From: Trinickia symbiotica
GTDB taxonomy: Bacteria; Pseudomonadota; Gammaproteobacteria; Burkholderiales; Burkholderiaceae
Length of the DNA stretch: 64,000 bases
Assembly: GCF_002934455.1 (NCBI RefSeq)
Contig: NZ_PTIR01000001.1
Span: forward strand, 124,001 to 188,000
Direction: 5' to 3'
Below the pieces are notes generated by a model that was not told the origin of the DNA, searched no databases, and worked only from the letters and a program-made list of their open reading frames with translations. The position numbers and the translations under genes were made by a program. Positions within the stretch are counted from its first letter, which is position 1. Every line of letters begins with the position of its first letter. Of this stretch, positions 23,080-32,516 are shown piece by piece.

Positions 23080-24099
23080 ATGAGCGTCGAGCGAGGAATG
23101 ATCATGACGAGCAGGCGGCGCGAGGGAAGCTGGCGCTACTGGTTGGCGGCGCATCGCGGCGCGCTTGCCGCCGCGGCCATCTTCGTCGCCATGTTCGGCG
23201 TCTACGGGGCGGCCCAGCCGATGGGGCTCACCGTCGATGTCGTCAATACGGCGGCCAACAAAGGCGCGCTGCTTGCGCTCGTGGCGATGGCTCAGACGTT
23301 GCCCGTGCTGACCGGCGGGCTCGACCTTTCGGTCGGCATGATCTTCATGCTCGCCAATTGCCTCGCATCGACGATCGTCACCGGCGATGCGGCGACGACC
23401 GCCCTCGGCATCGTCGGTGTGCTGGTCGCGGGCCTCGCTTGCGGCGGGTTGAATGGATTGATCGTCGTCTACGGCCGGCTGCAGCCGCTCATCGCGACGC
23501 TCGCGACCAGCGCAATTTATTTCGGCGTCGCGCTCGCCCTGCGTCCGCAGCCGGGCGGCGACATCAACGGCGATTTCGCCGACCTGATGACGCGCTCGAC
23601 CTACGGCATCCCCTCGTCCGTGCTGTTGATCCTCGCCGCTCTCGTCCTCGTCTGGATGCCCTACCGCAATTGCACGCTCGGACGCGCAGCCTATGCCGTG
23701 GGCTCCTCAGAGCAGGCGGCCTACATGTCCGGTGTTCCGATCGCGCGCGCGAAGCTCTGCGCCTACACCCTTGGGGGGCTTTTCGCGGCGCTGGGCGGGC
23801 TTCTGCTCACCTGCATCACCTATTCGGGCGAGGCGCGAGCCGCGCTCGGCGGCGACTACACGCTCAATTCGATCGCCGCCCTCGTGATCGGCGGCACGTC
23901 GCTCTTCGGCGGCTCGGGCGGCGTGGTCGGCTCCGTCTTCGGCGCGTTCGTCATGCGCACGGTGGGCGATCTGCTCATCGTCTTCAACATCAATCCGGTG
24001 CTGCAGCCGCTGTTCGTCGGGGTCGTCCTGCTGTTCGCGGTCAGCCTCGGCTCGCTGCGCCTGCTGCGCATCCGCAACAAGCTCGACCTCTATCGGTAG
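23080..24099 (+). CDS. Sugar ABC transporter permease 1 (RbsC type)
   Basis: The 339-residue inner-membrane protein has about ten helices and the BPD_transp_2 family hallmarks: LPVLTGGLDLSVGMIFMLAN and ALVIGGTSLFGGSGGVVGSVFGA. It forms half of the translocation pore of the ribose-type importer. ATG at 23080 follows the ATPase stop by four bases with GAGGTAGCCGA in front; a later ATG at 23104 (after GAGGA) would remove eight residues and is also plausible. Having two different permease genes in one operon is usual for parts of this family. Confidence 0.92.
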   Translation: MSVERGMIMTSRRREGSWRYWLAAHRGALAAAAIFVAMFGVYGAAQPMGLTVDVVNTAANKGALLALVAMAQTLPVLTGGLDLSVGMIFMLANCLASTIVTGDAATTALGIVGVLVAGLACGGLNGLIVVYGRLQPLIATLATSAIYFGVALALRPQPGGDINGDFADLMTRSTYGIPSSVLLILAALVLVWMPYRNCTLGRAAYAVGSSEQAAYMSGVPIARAKLCAYTLGGLFAALGGLLLTCITYSGEARAALGGDYTLNSIAALVIGGTSLFGGSGGVVGSVFGAFVMRTVGDLLIVFNINPVLQPLFVGVVLLFAVSLGSLRLLRIRNKLDLYR

Positions 24100-24106
24100 A
24101 AGCCAC

Positions 24107-25102
24107 ATGCTTCGCTCCTTGCCCAAGATCGACGCCGCGACGCTGATCGCCTTCGGCTGCATCCTGCTGCTGCTCGCGGTGGGCGCCGCCGCCAAGCCGG
24201 GGTTTCTCTCAGTCGGATACCTCGCTCAGCAACTTCAAGTCGCCTCCTTCCTCGGCACGATCGCAACCGGGGAGATGATCGTGATCCTGATGGGGCAGAT
24301 CGATCTCTCGATCCCGTGGACGATCGCCATGGGCGGCATGATGGCCACCGGTGCAACGGGCATTCTCGGCCCCGGCGTTGGCGTACCGCTCGCGATCCCG
24401 TTCGGGATTTTCTGCGGTATCGTCGTCGGCCTCGTGAACGGCCTGGGGGTCGCCTATCTGCGCGCGCCTTCGATGATCTTCACACTAGGCATGAATGCCG
24501 TCGCGCAGGGCCTGATGGTCTATCACACCGGCGGCTTCGCGCCGCAGGATCGCGCCACCGGCCTGATGATCGAGCTCGCCGGCGGCCAGCTCGTTCCCGG
24601 CATTCCCAATCCGCTGCTGGTCTGGATCGCCGTCGGGGCGGTCACGGTCTATATGCTGACGCGCACGAAGCTCGGCCGGCAGATCTATGCGATCGGCAAT
24701 CGGGAGCGGGCCGTGTTTCTCTCCGGCGTCGACAGCCGGCGCGTGACGCTGATCGCCTTCGCGCTCTCCGGCGCCTGCGCCGCGGCCGGCGGCGTGCTGC
24801 TCGCCGGCTGGGCGAATCGCTCTTACCAGGCGATGGGCGATCCATATTTGCTGCCTACGATCGCGGCAATCGTGCTCGGCGGCACGAACGTGCTCGGCGG
24901 CCGCGGCACTTATCTCGGCACCATCGCCGGCGTGATCCTGATCACGCTCTTGCAATCGATCCTCTCTGTGCTGCAGCCGCAGGATTATTTCGCGGAAATC
25001 GGCGTCCGTCTGCCCGCCGATGTCTTTCGCCAAGTGGTGTTCGGACTCGTGATCATCGTGATGATGATGCTCTACGGTCGCGAGAAACTGATGCGTCAAT
25101 GA
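24107..25102 (+). CDS. Sugar ABC transporter permease 2 (RbsC type)
   Basis: This 331-residue permease is related to the previous gene product and should pair with it. Family phrases are EMIVILMGQIDLSIPWTIAMG, LRAPSMIFTLGMNAVAQG and AAIVLGGTNVLGGRGTYLGTI, with about nine or ten helices. It starts seven bases after the first permease. Its 3' end overlaps the 3' end of the convergent CNB/TrxR-like gene by seven bases (25096-25102). No regulator or sugar-metabolism enzyme is encoded with this operon, so the importer's substrate remains open. Confidence 0.92.
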   Translation: MLRSLPKIDAATLIAFGCILLLLAVGAAAKPGFLSVGYLAQQLQVASFLGTIATGEMIVILMGQIDLSIPWTIAMGGMMATGATGILGPGVGVPLAIPFGIFCGIVVGLVNGLGVAYLRAPSMIFTLGMNAVAQGLMVYHTGGFAPQDRATGLMIELAGGQLVPGIPNPLLVWIAVGAVTVYMLTRTKLGRQIYAIGNRERAVFLSGVDSRRVTLIAFALSGACAAAGGVLLAGWANRSYQAMGDPYLLPTIAAIVLGGTNVLGGRGTYLGTIAGVILITLLQSILSVLQPQDYFAEIGVRLPADVFRQVVFGLVIIVMMMLYGREKLMRQ

Positions 25103-26847
25103 ACGGCGCGCTCGCCCTGCCTTTCGGCCAGGAAACTGTGAATTTGCGAGACCACGGCGGCGCCTTCGCCGACTGCCGATGCGACCCGCTTCGTCGATCC
25201 GGAACGAACGTCGCCGATCGCGAAGATCCCCGCCACGCTGGTCTGTAGGGGCATCAACGGCGAACCCTCGGCGCCGGTGCACGTGATGACGAACCCCTTT
25301 GTATCGACCGACACGCCGCAAGTGTCGAGCCAGCCGGTGTTCGGCTCGGCGCCGATGAAGACGAATAGATGATGGATCGCCACGCTGGCCTCCATGCCGC
25401 CGGCGCCGCGATAGTGGACGCGCTCGAGACGCGCGTCGCCCTCGAGCGACGTCAGCTCGGTGCGCGTATGCAGCGTTAGATTCGGCAGCGAGGTGACCCG
25501 CTCGATCAGATAGCGCGACATGCTGTGCTCGAGGCTCGCGCCGCGAATGAACATGTGCACATGTTCGGCGTGCGACGCGAGAAACACCGCCGCCTGCCCC
25601 GCCGAGTTGCCGCCGCCGACGAGCAGCACCGGCTCCTTGCGGCACAGCCTCGCCTCGAGCGGGGTGGCCCAGTAGTAGACGCCGCATCCCTCGAACTGCG
25701 CGAGACCGTCGACGACAGGACGCCGATATTCGGCGCCCGTCGCAATGACGACCGTGCGCGCGGTGACGCGCTTGTCGTTGGCGAGCTCGACGACGAACGG
25801 TTGCCTGTCGCAATACAACGCCTTCACCTCGCACGGAATGCCGATATGCGCGCCGAACTTCTGCGCCTGGACGAAGGCGCGGCCCGCGAGCGCCTGTCCG
25901 GTAATGCCGGTGGGAAAGCCCAGATAGTTTTCGATGCGTGAGCTGGTGCCGGCCTGGCCGCCCGGTGCGCGGCAATCGAATACCGCGACCGACAATCCCT
26001 CGGATGCCCCGTAGACGGCCGCCGCGAGTCCGGCCGGGCCGGCGCCGACGATCGCGACGTCGTAGATATGGGTCGGATCGAATTCGGGAATCAGACCGAG
26101 GCACGAAGCGAGTTGGCCCGCGTCGGGGTTCCGCAGGACCGTGCCGTCCGGACAGACAGCAAGCGGGAAGTCGTCGGCCTGCGGGGTCACGTGCTCGAGC
26201 AGCGCGATGGCTTCCGCATCCTGCTCCGCGTCGAGAACCGTGCTCGGAAAACCGTTGCGGCGTAAAAAGCCCTGCAGTGCCAGGAGTCGCGGGTTGCCGG
26301 CCTCACCGAGAAGCACGACACCCTGCCCGCTCTCGATCACCCAGACGCGCCTCAAGATCAGCGCCCGCATGATCTTTTCACCAAGCTCGGCTTCACCGAT
26401 CATCAGCGCGCGCAGGCCGTCGGGCCGAACCAGCAAGACCTCGACATCTTCGACGACGTGCGCATCCACCACTGCCGGCTTGTTCGAGAGCTGACTCACG
26501 TCGGACGTGAATTCTCCGCGCAGCGTATAGGTGTGGATCAGGCGTTCGTGGCCCAGTCCATCGCGGCCGACTATGCGAATCTTTCCCGACAACAAGACGA
26601 ACATGCCGGGGCAGAGGCTGCCGGCGCGGTAGAGCAGTTCGCCTTTCGCGTAGCGCGATAACGTGCCGAAGCGACGAATCCTGTCGAGCTCCGCATCGCC
26701 CAGGACCGGGAAAATCTGGTGGTACCGAGGATGCTCGCGGATGCCGGGGCCGTCCCCGGATTCAACGTCATCCGCATCCGGCGGGCCTGCATTGCCAGCC
26801 GGCCTGTCGACGGGCATCCCGCCGTCGGGCGTCGATTCGCTGCTCAT
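25096..26847 (-). CDS. Second cyclic-nucleotide-domain / TrxR-like FAD oxidoreductase
   Basis: The 583-residue protein has the same architecture as the product of 5658-7439: CNB-like domain (about 45-150), thioredoxin-like middle without CxxC (about 184-245), FAD motif GAGPAG (268-273) and NAD(P)H motif GGGNSAG. Again WATP replaces the CATC redox centre, with EARLC following. The cyclic-nucleotide cassette (GEFTSDVS...PAVVDA) shows no phosphate-binding Arg. GGAGAACCCACG precedes the ATG. The N-terminal about 40 residues differ from the paralogue and are Asp/Gly/Pro rich. It faces the ABC operon tail-to-tail and a DUF488 gene head-to-head. Confidence 0.88.
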   Translation of the reverse strand: MSSESTPDGGMPVDRPAGNAGPPDADDVESGDGPGIREHPRYHQIFPVLGDAELDRIRRFGTLSRYAKGELLYRAGSLCPGMFVLLSGKIRIVGRDGLGHERLIHTYTLRGEFTSDVSQLSNKPAVVDAHVVEDVEVLLVRPDGLRALMIGEAELGEKIMRALILRRVWVIESGQGVVLLGEAGNPRLLALQGFLRRNGFPSTVLDAEQDAEAIALLEHVTPQADDFPLAVCPDGTVLRNPDAGQLASCLGLIPEFDPTHIYDVAIVGAGPAGLAAAVYGASEGLSVAVFDCRAPGGQAGTSSRIENYLGFPTGITGQALAGRAFVQAQKFGAHIGIPCEVKALYCDRQPFVVELANDKRVTARTVVIATGAEYRRPVVDGLAQFEGCGVYYWATPLEARLCRKEPVLLVGGGNSAGQAAVFLASHAEHVHMFIRGASLEHSMSRYLIERVTSLPNLTLHTRTELTSLEGDARLERVHYRGAGGMEASVAIHHLFVFIGAEPNTGWLDTCGVSVDTKGFVITCTGAEGSPLMPLQTSVAGIFAIGDVRSGSTKRVASAVGEGAAVVSQIHSFLAERQGERAVH

Positions 26848-27024
26848 CGTGGGTTCTCCGAGCGTCGTCGAATATCGAGTATCGCGGCCGATTCTGACAT
26901 CTTTGTTTGTCGCCGGATAGCCGAGAATCGGCCGGCGCGCAGCGGCGCCGTTGCGAAACGGCGGGAATCAATCGTAGCTGGGATCGACAAACACTATGTG
27001 TCGATTCGACGAGCGCTGACCGCT

Positions 27025-27567
27025 ATGTCGCAGCCCTTTTTCACGATCGGACATTCGACCCGGAGCCTGAGCGAGTTCATCGACTTGCTCAAGAACTCCG
27101 GGGTGGAACAGCTCGTCGACGTGCGCAGCTTCGCCAGGTCGCGCACGAACCCGCAGTTCAATGAAGAAACGCTGCCGGGCGCCCTCCAGCCGGAGGGGAT
27201 CGGCTATCTGCATCTGAAACAGCTCGGCGGACGCCGTGGCAAGGCCGCGGGAGCGCCCGCTTCGCCGAACGCCTATTGGACCCATCCGGCGTTTCGCAAC
27301 TATGCCGACTATGCGACGACCGAGGCGTTCAGCGAGGGGCTGCGCACGCTGATCGAGCTCGGAAGCAAGCGTCGTTGCGCGATTATGTGCTCGGAGGCCG
27401 TCTGGTGGCGCTGCCACCGTCGCATCATTGCGGATTACCTGCTGGCTCGTCACAAGGACGTCCGCCACATCATGGATGCGCACCACGTCACGTCCGCCAC
27501 GATGACCCCGGCCGCTCGCCCTCAGTCCGACGGTACGCTGCTGTATCCGCCGGAAGAAGAGGAGTGA
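27025..27567 (+). CDS. DUF488 family protein
   Basis: This 180-residue protein opens with FFTIGHSTRSLSEFIDLL and VDVRSFARSRTNPQFN, the DUF488 signature. It ends the core with CAIMCSEAVWWRCHRRIIADYL, where Cys, Glu and the CHR-type Cys/His are conserved. DUF488 proteins have no established reaction; the conserved residues suggest a metal- or nucleotide-related enzyme. The start at 27025 is chosen by family alignment; there is no strong ribosome-binding site. The gene is divergent from the CNB/TrxR-like gene, with about 177 bp between them. Confidence 0.85.
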   Translation: MSQPFFTIGHSTRSLSEFIDLLKNSGVEQLVDVRSFARSRTNPQFNEETLPGALQPEGIGYLHLKQLGGRRGKAAGAPASPNAYWTHPAFRNYADYATTEAFSEGLRTLIELGSKRRCAIMCSEAVWWRCHRRIIADYLLARHKDVRHIMDAHHVTSATMTPAARPQSDGTLLYPPEEEE

Positions 27568-27615
27568 CGCCTGGCGAGCCGTTACCGAGGCGCCCTTTCG
27601 TCTGAACAGAACCGC

Positions 27616-27648
27616 ATGCCGGCAATCGTCTCGCCGCCGGCCTTTGTA
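27616..27648 (+). terminator. Weak hairpin after the DUF488 gene
   Basis: GCCGGC pairs with GCCGGC across a loop of about 12 bases and is followed by CTTTGT. The stem is short, so it may terminate only partly. Confidence 0.35.
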
Positions 27649-27754
27649 TTCGCGATCGAGGCGCGAGGTTCGATCAGGCACGAATACCCTAGCTAGCCGG
27701 CCGCGTCTTTTTCACCAATAATGCGCGATAACGATTGCAGGATGAGGGGAGGAC

Positions 27755-29806
27755 ATGGAATACCAACCCGAAGCCATCCGTACCATCGCATTGGTCGGCC
27801 ACGCCGGTTGCGGCAAAACCTCGCTCGTCGAAGCGCTGCTGCACGAGGGCGGCGCCGTCCATACGGCGGGCAGTGTGGAGCGCGGCAGCACCGTCTGCGA
27901 TTTCGATCCGCTCGAGCGCAAGTACCACCACTCGTTGAGCTCCGCGATCACCCACCTGCACTACCGCGACACCCGCATCTACCTTCTCGATACCCCTGGC
28001 TACCCCGACTTCTCCGGTCTCTCGATCGGCGTGCTGCCCGCTGTCGAAACAGCCGCAATCGTCATCGACGCGCGCACCGGCATCGAGATGACCACGCGCC
28101 GCATGATGGCCTCCGCCGAGGCGCGCAAGCTCTGCAAGATCATCGTCGTCAATGGCATCGACGCAGAGAAGATCGATTTGCCCGAGCTCCTCACGCAAAT
28201 CCAAGAAACTTTCGGCAACACGTGTCTGCCGATCAATCTGCCAGCGCAGGGCGGACAGGCCGTCGTCGATTGCTTTTTCAATCCGTCGGGCGAGTCCGAC
28301 TTTCTGTCCGTCGAGTCTGCGCACAACGCGCTCGTCGATCAGGTCATCGAGCTCGATACGAAGCTGATGGAGCTGTATCTCGAGCAAGGCGAGGCGATTC
28401 GCCCCGAACAGCTGCACGAGCCTTTCGAGCGCGCGCTGCGCGAAGGCCATCTCGTCCCCGTTTGCTTCGCGTCCGCCGCGACGGGTGCGGGCATAAGAGA
28501 ACTGCTCGACGTGTTCGTTCGATTGCTGCCGAATCCGCTAGAGGGCAACCCGCCCCTCTTCTACCGCGACGTCGATAGTCGCCGCGAGACGGTGCAGGCC
28601 GAACCGGCCCCCGACAAGCACGTGCTCGCGCACGTCTTCAAGATCGTGATGGATCCCTACATCGGCAAGATGGCCGTCTTTCGGATTCATCAGGGCACCG
28701 TGCGACGCGACAATCAGCTCTATATCGGCGATGCGCGGCAGCCGTTTCGCGTCGCGCATCTGATGTTGCTGCAGGGCAAGGACCATGTCGACGTCGCGCA
28801 AGCCGGCCCCGGCGATATCTGCGCGACGGCGAAGGTCGACGAGATCGACTTCGATGCGGTGCTGCACGACGCGCCCGAAGACGGCAACATTCATCTCGCT
28901 CCCCTCGCCTTCCCGACGCCGATCTATGGGCTTGCGATCGAGCCCGAACGTCGAGGCAACGAGCAGCGTCTTTGGGAGCTTCTTCAAAAGCTGGCCGCGG
29001 AAGACCCGTGCCTGAGGATCGATCACCCGGTCGGCACGAACGAAACGGTCGTTCGCGGGCTCGGCGAGCTGCACCTGCGGCATATGCTCGAGCGCCTCAC
29101 CGATCAGTACAAGCTCGCCGTCGTCACGCGGCCGCCGAAAATCGCCTACCGTGAGACGATCGGCACGAAGGCCGAGGGACACCATCGGCACAAGAAACAA
29201 ACCGGCGGCGCCGGCCAATTCGGGGAGGTCATGCTGCGCGTGGAGCCCCTGCCGCGCGGCGTCGGCTATGAGTTCGTCGACGCCGTCAAGGGCGGCGCGA
29301 TTCCGGGCCAGTTCATGCCGGCCGTCGAGAAAGGCATTCTTCAGGTGATCGATAGCGGGCCGCTCGCCGGCTTTCCGATGCAAGACGTGCGCGTGACGGT
29401 CTTCGACGGCAAGAGCCATCCCGTCGATTCAAAAGAAGTCGCGTTCGCCACCGCGGGGCGCAAGGCATTCATCGATGCGGTACTGAAAGCGCAGCCGATC
29501 CTGCTCGAACCGATCGTCAATATCGAGGTCATGGCGCCCGAGGCGGTGATGGGCGATATCATCGGCGATCTGTCGTCGCGGCGTGCGCAGGTTCAGGGCA
29601 CGCGCAACCTGGCCGGTCACATGTGCGTCGTGATGGGGAAGGTGCCGCTATCCGAGCTGGCCGACTATCAATCACGTCTCAATGCGCTCGCGGGCGGGCA
29701 CGGCAGCTACAGCATCGAGCTCAGCCACTATGACCCGGTGCCGCCGAACCAGCAGGAACGAATCGCCTCGCAATTCAGGAAGCAAAGCGAAGCCGCCGCC
29801 CAGTGA
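27755..29806 (+). CDS. EF-G-like translational GTPase paralogue with altered G motifs
   Basis: The 683-residue protein has the EF-G domain order (G, II, III, IV, V). In domain IV a HRHKKQTGGAGQFGEV segment resembles the EF-G sequence. Its nucleotide motifs differ from true EF-G: G1 is GHAGCGKT (15-22), G3 is DTPGYPDF (79-86) with Tyr in place of the catalytic His of DTPGH, and G4 is NGID (133-136) instead of NKxD. It is probably one of the EF-G-like proteins present beside normal EF-G in many genomes, possibly acting on stalled or special ribosomes. GGGGAGGAC precedes the ATG. It is monocistronic by position. Confidence 0.88.
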   Translation: MEYQPEAIRTIALVGHAGCGKTSLVEALLHEGGAVHTAGSVERGSTVCDFDPLERKYHHSLSSAITHLHYRDTRIYLLDTPGYPDFSGLSIGVLPAVETAAIVIDARTGIEMTTRRMMASAEARKLCKIIVVNGIDAEKIDLPELLTQIQETFGNTCLPINLPAQGGQAVVDCFFNPSGESDFLSVESAHNALVDQVIELDTKLMELYLEQGEAIRPEQLHEPFERALREGHLVPVCFASAATGAGIRELLDVFVRLLPNPLEGNPPLFYRDVDSRRETVQAEPAPDKHVLAHVFKIVMDPYIGKMAVFRIHQGTVRRDNQLYIGDARQPFRVAHLMLLQGKDHVDVAQAGPGDICATAKVDEIDFDAVLHDAPEDGNIHLAPLAFPTPIYGLAIEPERRGNEQRLWELLQKLAAEDPCLRIDHPVGTNETVVRGLGELHLRHMLERLTDQYKLAVVTRPPKIAYRETIGTKAEGHHRHKKQTGGAGQFGEVMLRVEPLPRGVGYEFVDAVKGGAIPGQFMPAVEKGILQVIDSGPLAGFPMQDVRVTVFDGKSHPVDSKEVAFATAGRKAFIDAVLKAQPILLEPIVNIEVMAPEAVMGDIIGDLSSRRAQVQGTRNLAGHMCVVMGKVPLSELADYQSRLNALAGGHGSYSIELSHYDPVPPNQQERIASQFRKQSEAAAQ

Positions 29807-29872
29807 GTGCTCTTGCAACGGGGCCTCAGCCACTCATCGATTCGATGGCAGCGGCTGACGCCCCATGAGGAC

Positions 29873-31228
29873 TCACGTATCGAGAACCCTTTTGTGACCT
29901 CCTTCGTCATGTCCCGCCGGTTCGCCGGCTCGGCCCTCGAGCGCGGAATCGTGATGCAGCAGCAGCGCCGCGACGACGCCGACCAGGCCCGCGCCCGCGA
30001 GACAAAGCAATCCCGGGCCGAAGCTGCCCGTACTGTCCTTGATCCAGCCCATCGCATAAGGGCCGAAGAACCCTGACAGGTTGCCGATCGAGTTCACGAC
30101 CGCGATACCGCCCGCGGCGGCGGCGCCCGACAGGAACGCGGCCGGCAAGGTCCAGATGACCGGCAGGCAGCCGAAGATGCCGAAGCCCGCGATCGAGATC
30201 GCGATCATCTTGGCGACAGGATTGTCGATCACTGCCGCGCCCGCGATGCCGGCTGCCGCGATCAGCAACGCGACGGCGACATGGCGCTTGCGCTCGAGCT
30301 TGCGATCCGAGCGGCGTCCCCAGAAAATCATGCTGAACACACCGACTGCGTACGGCGCCGCGGTGACGAAGCCGGTCTGCAGGTTCGTGAGGCCGAAGCC
30401 TTTTACGATCTGCGGCAGGAAAAAGCTGAGGCCGTAGTTGGTGGCGACGGCACCAAAGTAGATCAGCGCAATGACGAGGACGCGCGGGTTAAACAGGGCC
30501 TCCACTACGTTGAACTTGCGCACTGCCTCACGTTGGCTGCGCTCACGCGCCAGCCGGGAGACCAGCCATTCGCGCTCGTCGGATTCGAGCCAGGTCGCAT
30601 CGGCAGGCTTGTCCGTCAGGTAGAGCACGACGACGAACGAAAGCAGCAGCGCCGGCAACGCCTCGATCAGATAGAGCCACTGCCAGCCGGCGAGACCGGC
30701 AATGCCATCCATCGACAGCAGTGCCCCCGAAATCGGACTGCCGATCACCGTCGAGAGCGGAATCGCCACCATGAAGTAGCCCACCATCCGCGCGCGATAC
30801 TTCGCGGGAAACCAAAGCGTCAGCAGGAAGATGATCCCCGGAAAGAATCCCGCCTCTGCGATGCCAAGCAGAATCCGCAATATGTAGAAAACGTGCGTGG
30901 TCGATAGCCCCGTATAGCGAGCGATGTTGGGGATGAATGCCATTGCGCCCGCAACGACACCCCATGTCAGCATGATCCGCGCGATCCAGCGGTGAGCGCC
31001 GAACTTTTCGAGCAAAAGATTCGACGGCACTTCGAAAAAGAAGTACGCAATGAAGAAAATGCCCGCGCCGAAACCGAATGCGCTCGCGGTAAGCCCGATG
31101 GCCTTGTTCATCTCCAACGCCGCGAAGCCGACATTGACGCGGTCGAGATAAGCCACGAAATAACAAAGGATCAGGAACGGGATGAGGCGCGCCGTGACGC
31201 GCGCGATAGTGCGTTTCTCTAAATCCAT
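29873..31228 (-). CDS. MFS transporter of the anion:cation symporter (ACS) family
   Basis: This 451-residue, 12-helix protein has the ACS-family opening LIPFLILCYFVAYLDRVNVGFAAL and the loop LLLEKFGAHRWIARIM after helix 3. Further phrases are GIAEAGFFPGIIFLLTLWFP and the second-half loop GRRSDRKLERKRH. Relatives import organic acids such as phthalate, tartrate, glucarate or 4-hydroxyphenylacetate. The start ATG 31228 (GGAGACAACCA before it) agrees with the family; the longer frame upstream is not supported. No catabolic genes are adjacent: its neighbours are an EF-G-like gene and a sulfotransferase gene, so the substrate stays unknown. Confidence 0.9.
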   Translation of the reverse strand: MDLEKRTIARVTARLIPFLILCYFVAYLDRVNVGFAALEMNKAIGLTASAFGFGAGIFFIAYFFFEVPSNLLLEKFGAHRWIARIMLTWGVVAGAMAFIPNIARYTGLSTTHVFYILRILLGIAEAGFFPGIIFLLTLWFPAKYRARMVGYFMVAIPLSTVIGSPISGALLSMDGIAGLAGWQWLYLIEALPALLLSFVVVLYLTDKPADATWLESDEREWLVSRLARERSQREAVRKFNVVEALFNPRVLVIALIYFGAVATNYGLSFFLPQIVKGFGLTNLQTGFVTAAPYAVGVFSMIFWGRRSDRKLERKRHVAVALLIAAAGIAGAAVIDNPVAKMIAISIAGFGIFGCLPVIWTLPAAFLSGAAAAGGIAVVNSIGNLSGFFGPYAMGWIKDSTGSFGPGLLCLAGAGLVGVVAALLLHHDSALEGRAGEPAGHDEGGHKRVLDT

Positions 31229-31396
31229 TGGTTGTCTCCTCTGGTTAGCGCGTCGAACGCATTGTCTCTCGACGCTTCGGTCGATGGATGGACCGGTTCC
31301 AAGACTAACCCCTCGCACGCGCCGCGGGAAGAACTGGTTTCCCACTAGTTGCCGGGCGTCGCGGGCGAAATGTTCAAATAGTGAGACGGCGCGGAT

Positions 31397-32242
31397 TTAA
31401 AGCGCACCGAGGCCGGCTGCCGGTGGACGATCGAGCGGTCCCTTCGATGCATCCGCATAGCCGAGGTGAATGGCACCCGGTCCCGCGAGCTGAAGAAGAC
31501 GATCGTCGTCCCGGTTGGCCGCCGGTATTGCGTAAAGGTCCGCGATATCGGTGATAGGCTCGCTGAACGGCGTCGGCAGCTCGCGCTGGCGCGCAAGGAA
31601 GTCGACGATCGGCGAAACATCGGCCAGATCGAGAAAATGCCCGATGCTCGTCGCTGTCGTTTGGGGGCTTTCGATCAAGTCCCTGTACGAAAACGTCAGT
31701 GCCTGTTCCTCCGGCAACTCGCCGAAGAATTCGACGATTTCGGAAACGTATTGCGCCCAGACGCGCACGCCGTCTTCAACCGACCCGATCCAATGCTTTC
31801 GAACCATCGATTTCGCGACATGCGCGGGATGGCGATGGAGGTGAATGAAGCGTGCCTGCGGCAACGTCTCGCGAATTAGGCGCAAGCATGAGCCGGACAT
31901 AGGCAGATGCGCGACGGCGCCGGTGCGCGCCGACAGTATCGTAGGGTCGGCGTAAGGCGGATGCTTGTCGCCCCAGATCGGCGTGCTGACGCCAAGCTCC
32001 TCGCGATAGAAGCGCTCGACCCACGCGCCGAGCGTACGGCGACTGAAACGCTCGAATCGCTGCAGATATGTCGGCGTGAGCAAATCCGCTCGCCGACTGT
32101 CCACTTCCACCATCTGCTTCAAAAGCGCGAAGATCCGGCATTCGTTGGTCAAGTGAATAGACGGATGCACATTGAGCGTGGAGCACAGAAACGTCGTTCC
32201 CGATCTCGGCGCACCAATGATGAAAAGCGGGCAGGATTGCAT
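31397..32242 (-). CDS. Sulfotransferase-family protein
   Basis: The 281-residue protein has the PAPS-binding P-loop-like motif FIIGAPRSGTTFLC (5'-phosphosulfate binding) at the very N-terminus. A candidate 3'-phosphate region is RFIHLHRHPAHVAKSMV, where Arg and Ser are conserved. It belongs to the Sulfotransfer_3 family, which transfers sulfate to carbohydrates, lipids or other acceptors in the cytoplasm. ATG at 32242, with CGGAG before it, puts the motif at the family-typical position; the longer frame to 32344 is unlikely. There are no PAPS-synthesis or polysaccharide genes nearby to reveal the acceptor. Confidence 0.85.
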   Translation of the reverse strand: MQSCPLFIIGAPRSGTTFLCSTLNVHPSIHLTNECRIFALLKQMVEVDSRRADLLTPTYLQRFERFSRRTLGAWVERFYREELGVSTPIWGDKHPPYADPTILSARTGAVAHLPMSGSCLRLIRETLPQARFIHLHRHPAHVAKSMVRKHWIGSVEDGVRVWAQYVSEIVEFFGELPEEQALTFSYRDLIESPQTTATSIGHFLDLADVSPIVDFLARQRELPTPFSEPITDIADLYAIPAANRDDDRLLQLAGPGAIHLGYADASKGPLDRPPAAGLGAL

Positions 32243-32516
32243 CGTCGGCTCCGAGGCTCTCGCGAAAAAGGGGAGGTTCCGCCACGAATGAAGCATAGAT
32301 GAAGCCAAGCGCCAGGTCGAAGCGTTGTCGCGCGCAAAACTCAATTGCGCTCCGCGGTGGGAGCACTCTGCTTACATTAGGTTGTGCACAGCCACCGCCA
32401 CCCCATCGGCGATCTTGTCGCAATCCGACGGGCCGTACCCCTTTCCCTCGGCCCGAAAGTTGCTCGCGCAACCAACGCCGCTGGCGCATTCGCGCGCGCC
32501 CGCCGCGTTTTTCTCG

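Noticed and set aside
24485-26104. 539-codon minus-strand frame across permease 2 and the flavoprotein gene
   Set aside because: It overlaps two genes with clear family motifs in other frames, so it is a shadow.
29873-31345. MFS gene starting at 31345
   Set aside because: The first 39 residues have no transporter similarity; ATG 31228 has GGAGACAACCA and fits the family start.
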